A stretch of 64,000 nt of DNA. Source: Margaritifera margaritifera (lineage: Eukaryota; Mollusca; Bivalvia; Unionida; Margaritiferidae). The notes beneath the pieces are model-generated. The model worked only from the letters and a program-made list of their open reading frames with translations. It was not told the origin of the DNA and did not search any database. The first letter of the stretch is position 1, and each line of letters opens with the position of its first letter. The position numbers were made by a program, and so were the translations under genes. Where the stretch lies: the NCBI GenBank assembly GCA_029931535.1, contig JAQPZY010001625.1:310001-374000 (forward strand). The letters are read 5' to 3'. Of the stretch, positions 58,436 to 64,000 are shown piece by piece.

Positions 58436-58588
58436 AATGGTGTTACCAGACCCTCATATACACTCAAATATAATGTACGCGAGGGTAAAATAGAAATCGA
58501 TTGCTGGAATCACATATGATGTACTACTACCAACTCGAGGCCAGCTTGGAGTCATAGCATTAGCACGCGAAAACACCAGACAAAATAT

Positions 58589-58810
58589 ATGTCATCGTCA
58601 GGCATGAAATCAGCTAAAGACTGTTTCTACAACGATGAAATGGAATTCACCTACAAATCCACCCCGGTTGCATTCCCCGTTGATTATGTTGCACCAACAT
58701 TGACTCAACCAAGAAGAGAAAAACAATCGAAGAGGAACAAGAGAAAAATCTCGGCTGTTATTCAACATGGACGCACTTGTCAGTGTAACAGTTTTGGGCG
58801 AAGACGATAA
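58589..58810 (+). pseudogene. Unrecognised Polinton reading frame, Lys/Arg-rich
   Basis: 73 codons, MSSSGMKSAKDCFYNDEMEF to a basic end (REKQSKRNKRK). It may be the C-terminal part of the gene starting at 58,310. A basic tail suggests nucleic-acid contact. Unknown. Confidence 0.35.
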
Positions 58811-58837
58811 CGATCGTTAAAAAACTATGCAATCAGT

Positions 58838-59526
58838 ATGGTTTTGCATGAACGTAATGCCAGTCCTCAAGAACACACAATCACCGGAAATTTGAATATT
58901 CCCCTGAAAGATATTTTCTATGATTGTATGACAGTTGTACCAGTAAAAAAAGAATAATTGGTTAGAAGTACGGGTGCATGCTGCATCTGAAGAAGGTCAC
59001 TCTGTCGAGTAATTGTACTCCTCGATCACATTAATAGAAGAACTATGGTTGACCCTTAATGTTACCGACGTGAAAAAATAATCGAAGCGGAACAACAGCT
59101 ACAATATGAAATCGATAATAAAACCGTTTTACTCGCGAAATACAAGAATATGTGTAACGTTGTAGATGCCATTTGCGGAATTGCCGCAGCGACAACCGTA
59201 TGCCTTGTTATTGCTAGAATTCTGACCACAGCAACTATCATAGGTAAACCAATTGGATTTGTTGTCGGAGGTATATCGATGTCGCGGGCGGCGCTGGTAA
59301 AATAATTTCGTTATGATTACATCAACGAGTACGTGCCTATTTCGGAAAGTCTTGCATCAGCACAAAGTAGTTTCAGTACGGTTCGATGGCTATCGAGTAT
59401 AAAATAATTAGCATGGCTGAGTTCGAGACTGTATTGGCGGGAATGGAAAACCACAGGCGACTCCGAGCACAGGTACGGAACCGGAACATTAACGTCTCTG
59501 ATTTACAGGCAGTGAAAATCGAGTAA
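58838..59526 (+). pseudogene. Hydrophobic membrane-associated Polinton protein, broken
   Basis: Reading from 59,072, EKIIEAEQQLQYEIDNKTVL leads into a ~45-residue hydrophobic Ala/Val/Ile/Gly region (ICGIAAATTVCLVIARILTT then GFVVGGISM), ending at about 59,304. A helical tail follows in other frames: YVPISESLASAQSSF near 59,332, and MAEFETVLAGMENHRRLRAQ from 59,413 to the stop at 59,526. A coiled coil, hydrophobic core and charged helical tail are typical of the last small gene in many Polintons. Two or more frameshifts. Confidence 0.5.
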
Positions 59527-59554
59527 CTGTTTGCCAGTGTATATCGATCTGCCC

Positions 59555-59742
59555 GGTAGTGTATTGACCTGACTGTGGCATCTTGTAGTAACTTCGTTTG
59601 AGGTTTACCGCGGGTTACAGTTCACCACGGGTTCACGCGCACTTGCGTAAATAATACACACGCGTGTGATTAAGAGTAAAGTCATGGGATATAGAAGGAT
59701 TTGACCTATATAACAAAAATCAAAAACGTCCATTATGATACT
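59555..59742 (-). repeat. Right terminal inverted repeat
   Basis: Inverted match to 45,123-45,314, ending CCATTATGATACT. It retains the same GC-rich core around GTAAATAATACACACGCGTG. Outside it lies AATTGGTGA (59,743-59,751). Confidence 0.93.
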
Positions 59743-59751
59743 AATTGGTGA
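59743..59751 (+). repeat. Right flanking direct repeat of the Polinton
   Basis: AATTGGTGA abuts the right terminus directly and matches 45,112-45,120, marking the insertion boundary. Confidence 0.75.
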
Positions 59752-59759
59752 TACATAAT

Positions 59760-61670
59760 ACCACAGTTAAACATCACTTTCAAAATCTACGTCATATATG
59801 CAGATTTACACAGATATAAAATGTTCATATATACAGATTGCCTCGTTTTCTTTTGCATTTAGCCCTGGTAAACGTTGACTGAATTGGTATCTTTAATCTT
59901 CCTGACATAGTTAATGGAAATGATATAAGAACAAAACTTATCTTGATTCAAAACTTTTAATGAAACTGTGAAGAATATGAAAGAGGATTCAATTTTATTC
60001 ACATTAGACAGATTTGTGCAACCCCCCCCCCCCCAAACCAAAAAAAAAAAAAAAGAATGATCAAACCATCAACTTTTATAACCTGCTAGGCTATGTTGGA
60101 ATAACTGTCTGCTCTGAAAGTATCTGATTTAGCTTCTTTGTGAAAATTCAGCTGTTACTTAATCTTGGTTTCGAATCTGTAAATTGATGAGGTTGGAGGT
60201 GTTTGTTACATAAGAAAGATTAGTTAAACCAAGGCGAGAATGAAGAATCTATTAGTTTATAGAGTCAACATGTATTGGTTTGCACTGTCTAGCTTGAGGA
60301 CGTGCACTTCTATTCAACAATCCGTTTTCTTTACTGACCATTGTAATATTTTTTCCCAATTTGTAACTTTTTTTGGGGGGGGGGGAGGGGGAATGAAGTA
60401 CTGTATACTCATTTCCTACGCGGTAGAGACGGTGCATATTTTATAGGACATCCTTTTGTTGTAGTACAGTGCAGGCCACGTGTTTGTAAAATTAATAGTG
60501 TCAGGAAGGAAGATCGACTGAATTGAATGTTTTTAAATGTATTTTGGCTTTGGCATTATTCTATCTATAATAGAAAGTATTAGTTTAGGATGCATGTGTG
60601 GCGAAATGCACTACAAGTAGAGTCCACCGTATGCTGTTTAATCCCCCCCCCCCCCCACACACACACACATGACGGGTTGTTTCGTAACATAATTGAATAT
60701 AAAATGTTAAATCCTTTTGTTATACTTTATTTGTAAGTAACAATACATCTTCTTATGTTCCTATTAGTTATAGCATCCTTTATGTGATAAATTGGCAATG
60801 TTCAGGCATGTTAAACAATAAAATGCCACTTAACATAGAGGCGTCACATTATCTGTTAACTTTTTTGCATCCCCGCTGGCGCGTCTCCCAAAAATTCAGC
60901 CATGTGCGCAAGGTAAGATAAAATTCAGAAAGGATAACGAATGTTAGAAATATATGAATAGGATTGTTTAAAATTTCTTTAGGGTTTTTTCTTCAGAATA
61001 TTTTGAGTACAATCCTGTTAGGAATAGAATAAAATGCTGCCGAAACTGCAGTCCTATTTCTTAAAGTATCCTGGAGACTGAGGTACAAACAGTGATACAG
61101 TAACAAAATGCCCAACGCAATATAGACAGCAAAACTTCTGAATATTTGAAAGACAAGTCTGCTCATAAGAAATACATAATCTGCTGAAATTTCTTCGTGG
61201 AGCAAGACTGCGTTCATATCTAATCTGGAGTAGGAAGATGCTAAACGCAGCAGTTATTCTGCAGTTTCCAACACCAGCCCATATTTACAGATTTTTTTTT
61301 GTGGGGTGTTTTTTTGTGTTTTTTTTGGGGTATAAAATAGAAAACTATAAACAATGAATGTAGAAAAGGTTGATTTGTATCTTAAATAACACACTGAACC
61401 AAAGAGTCGTGAAATTTAACAATATCTATTTTTTCATAACAACGGGGGCAGAAAACAGACTTTATTCAATATAGTCCTTTTATTAATCGCAGACCTAGAG
61501 AAGCTCACCACCATTAATCATAGAATAACAACACAAACTCAAATAATGGGCTGATGTGTCCATGGCTCTAGGAAACCCAATAGTTTAATATATAAAAAAT
61601 CTAGTATTTGAAATGATCTCTATATATTACCATTTCGGTTGTCAATTGTACTGTTAAGGTAGACTTTTTT
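59760..61670. other. Host DNA with homopolymer runs, no gene seen
   Basis: Poly-C then poly-A at 60,022-60,054, poly-G near 60,376-60,391 and C(14) followed by (AC)n at 60,643-60,669. Open frames are short and without motifs. Confidence 0.55.
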
Positions 61671-61679
61671 CTAAGGAAG

Positions 61680-62275
61680 TTCCTTATTTGTATTATAAGT
61701 TTCCATTTTTATTGGAGAAATTTAAACAACCAGCAGGAGATAATGTTTTTCTGTTCAGTTTGTATCCTTTCTCAAAAAGTGGCTTTATACCTCCTTTGTT
61801 TTAAGGATTATAGACTTTCTGTTCGCAGTAACCTTTTCCAAAATCTATTTCTCCTTCAACTATTTCCTTCCTCCAAAGACGTTTTTGTTCAGTTCTTTAA
61901 TTATTGACTTCATGCATTTTTTTCTATTTTCCGGTTATATTCATTGATGATCAAAATAAAGTCCTTATGGTTAAGTAAATTATCAGTAATCACGATGCTT
62001 ATCATGTCCTGGATACTGTTTAAAAATGGCAGAATTCGAAACTTTGCATGCCACTTTAAATTTCTCTCTAACACCTCTTTAGTGCTAAACCTCTCTGACC
62101 AAATCATTTTTAAAGTCAATAATTTTTGCAACCTGAAATTGATACCAGTATCTATTGTAAGTGTATGATATAAAGGAGATGCACTTAGTATATTTTCGCT
62201 CATTTCTCTAACGATGAAAGATGTGCTATTTATATATAGGAACGAGACACGTTCAGGGCTCAGGTAAACCACTCG
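61680..62275 (-). pseudogene. Decayed coding relic, unknown family
   Basis: The open frame 61,910-62,272 (120 codons, minus) reads as plausible protein (LTLKMIWSERFSTKEVLE; NSIQDMISIVITDN). After a shift, protein-like sequence continues below it (SIIKELNKNVFGG; DFGKGYCEQKVYNP; then KPLFEKGYKLNRKTLSPAGC) to about 61,690, with one internal stop. I do not recognise it. A transposon or a dead host gene fragment are both possible. Confidence 0.35.
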
Positions 62276-62759
62276 TCCTTTCGTCCTGACCGGGTAAAAT
62301 TGGCTGGGCCAAGTAAATCTTTACTATATACTCGTCACTGGGCCGAGTAGATGCATATTTGCATCTCGAGGGAAAATCTAAGTTCATTGTCTACCCTTAA
62401 CATGCACCAAAAATTCATCATCACTTAACATTTAGCGTGCGGCAACTATATATATTACTTTTATCTAATTTGCCTGTTTGTTAGCAGTCTACAAAATATC
62501 GCAAACAAAGCTGGCTTCGTTTTTTACACAGGTACCTAATGTAATCCTGATACCAAAATGGGTACAAAATCATAAACATATTATGGTTCAGTTTTATACC
62601 TAGCACTCAATTTCTTAATGGTATTCGCACTGTCAGTGACACTTTTAAGTGATTTAGGCATCATTTGGGTGTGGGTAAAGTTTCATTTTCACACATCTTT
62701 ATGAGTCAAACCTATGAGACAACAAAAGACAGAAAATGTCATAATTGTGTGATTTTTCG

Positions 62760-63338
62760 TCTGGTCAGACAATGGTACACTTGCCCCAGGTTGCCAGTAT
62801 TTTCCAAGACTGAAACTTTTCTGATACATTGTCACGCCAAAGAGAAGACGTCAATAGAAGGTTATATAAGTATGTTACTACTTTTCGCAAGCGAAATGTT
62901 GCCAACTTATATTGGGAATAAGTATTTTGAATTTATTAACAGATTCAAAAAGAAAAACAAAAATACAAACCTTAAATCAAAATATTCAGAACTTTTCAAA
63001 TACCCCTCATATGAAAAACAGATTGAAGAGTTTAAAAAGGAGACATCAACAAAGAAACAGACCTAAAAATTGTATTGAAAGAATAGTTGGAAACTGATGT
63101 AAGTTTTTAAAAAAGCGAAATTAGTTTTACAACTAACACAGTTTGAGATATATTTCAGAGAAAATATTGAAATGAGTAATGAAAGTGTAAGAGAAACGTT
63201 ACCATTAGTCGAAAGGTCAAAACAATTGTTTAAAGAAAAAGGTAATACAATTGCTGCTATTGCCACTGCTGTGGCTATGACAATTTGTCTTTTGCACTTT
63301 CAGAAGTACTGTAACAAGTGGAGAAGGTTTCTTCGTTG
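62760..63338 (+). pseudogene. Decayed coding relic with a membrane segment
   Basis: The open frame 62,665-63,066 ends in a Lys/Glu-rich helix (YSELFKYPSYEKQIEEFKKE). Across small shifts the reading continues as TDLKIVLKE and then, from 63,110, AKLVLQLTQFEIYFRENIEM, SVRETLPLVERSKQLFKEKG and a hydrophobic IAAIATAVAMTICLLHF likely to span a membrane. It stops at 63,336-63,338. The family was not identified. Frameshifts suggest a relic, probably of a repeat-borne ORF. Confidence 0.35.
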
Positions 63339-63339
63339 A

Positions 63340-64000
63340 CAAAATTAAAATGGGCTTAATTAATATTAGTAATTATTTGTTTCAGTTATGCACAATATCA
63401 GCATCAGCTTTACACAGTGGTTTTGGTAGTGTGCTATGCTAGTTGCTTATAAGTGCTGATCAGATTGTTTCTTTCCTAGTTGAACATGTTATTTTGCTTG
63501 TTTTGGCACTAGTTGCTTTGTTTGTTTGTGTTTTAGTTTTGTCTAGTTTTGTTGGGGGGTTGGGGGGACACATTTTTAATCAAACGTGTAAACAAGCATC
63601 TAGCAGGATTAGAAGTTCTTAAATGTGCTTGTGCTCCACCGCTACTTTCAAAAGTAAAACTACAACAGCTCCTGCATCCATTAGTATCAATGTCAATTAA
63701 TGTTTCTTTATTTGATTGTCAATATTATTCTTTTAGGTTTCTAAATTGTCATATGTTAGCTGAACTTCCGGTCATAACATCAGATTCGAAGATCTGACAG
63801 TAGGACCTGTTGGCTCATCTTTGTCTGGCTAAGAATTAATTTCGTTACCTGAAAATGTTCTTCATCTTTCAACATTAGCTGTTCTTTAGTTGCAATGACG
63901 GTTGTACGCAGAAAACACAACAGCAGGCGTAGGCTGTCCAAAACCTTGGTGTACATTTGTATGTTCTTTATGCCATTATCTATCAAGTATTTGATTCTTT
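63340..64000. other. No supported feature
   Basis: AT-rich sequence with a TTGGGGGGTTGGGGGG patch near 63,549-63,566. Short frames only. Confidence 0.45.

Larger units (their letters stand above)
45123..59742 (+). mobile_element. Maverick/Polinton element, 14.6 kb, inactivated
   Basis: A self-synthesising DNA transposon related to adintoviruses and other polintoviruses. It has ~190-bp terminal inverted repeats starting AGTATCATAATGGACG, flanking repeats AATTGGTGA, and the hallmark pair of a protein-primed family B DNA polymerase (+) and a retroviral-type integrase (-), plus protease and capsid-like genes. Base composition is visibly more GC-rich than the flanks. Almost all genes carry stops or frameshifts, and a SINE sits in the polymerase. 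The length is a little below the usual 15-20 kb. Confidence 0.93.

Noticed and set aside
59280..59310. A GGAGK-like reading near 59,283-59,300 as a Walker A motif
   Set aside because: It is in an alternate frame of the hydrophobic gene, is too short and lacks the surrounding ATPase strands.
63098..63161. A short intron with GTAAGT donor and TTTCAG acceptor
   Set aside because: The same bases read as continuous protein-like sequence in one frame (AKLVLQLTQFEIYF), so a frameshifted relic explains it better.

Overview
This is AT-rich metazoan nuclear DNA with very few intact genes and a dense load of repeats. No bacterial features (operons, ribosome-binding sites) were seen. The mix of tRNA-derived SINEs, an APE-type LINE, DIRS-like and Maverick/Polinton elements, an expanded C2H2 zinc-finger family and long minisatellites points to a lophotrochozoan, most likely a mollusc such as a bivalve. 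That assignment is an inference. All homology calls come from reading motifs by eye; no database search was run.

Layout. (1) 1-7.7 kb and 29.3-38.06 kb are two copies of one segmental duplication that begins in the 3' tail of a zinc-finger array. Copy 1 carries a ~3.2-kb LINE (2.65-5.81 kb) and an 807-bp solo LTR (6.82-7.63 kb) that copy 2 lacks. Copy 2 carries ~5.3 kb (30.07-35.41 kb) that copy 1 lacks. (2) 7.7-25 kb is mostly non-coding: SINEs, minisatellites (121, 26, 51 and ~85 bp units), a ~1.2-kb tandem duplication, two long hairpins, a decayed minus-strand coding region of unknown family (14.0-16.45 kb) and a DIRS-like reverse transcriptase relic (24-24.8 kb). (3) 25.8-29.7 kb is a C2H2 zinc-finger array: one open exon with 16 canonical or near-canonical fingers behind a clean splice acceptor, followed by about 28 more decayed 84-bp finger units. 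(4) 39.15-43.14 kb is a set of ~145-bp tandem arrays in opposite orientations, a large inverted structure. A possible LSM12-like exon lies at 44.6 kb. (5) 45,123-59,742 is a 14.6-kb Maverick/Polinton with ~190-bp terminal inverted repeats and a flanking direct repeat. (6) 59.8-64 kb is host DNA with homopolymer runs and two decayed coding relics.

The Polinton carries, in order: a Cys-rich zinc-binding segment, SAP-like repeats leading into a protein-primed family B DNA polymerase (+); a retroviral-type integrase (-) and a phospholipase-A2-like domain (-); then a plus-strand structural block with a minor-capsid-like protein, a major-capsid-like protein, an adenain-type cysteine protease and several small proteins. 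Nearly every reading frame is broken. The polymerase is also split by a tRNA-derived SINE with a perfect 12-bp target duplication, so the element is an old non-functional copy. No packaging ATPase was recognised.
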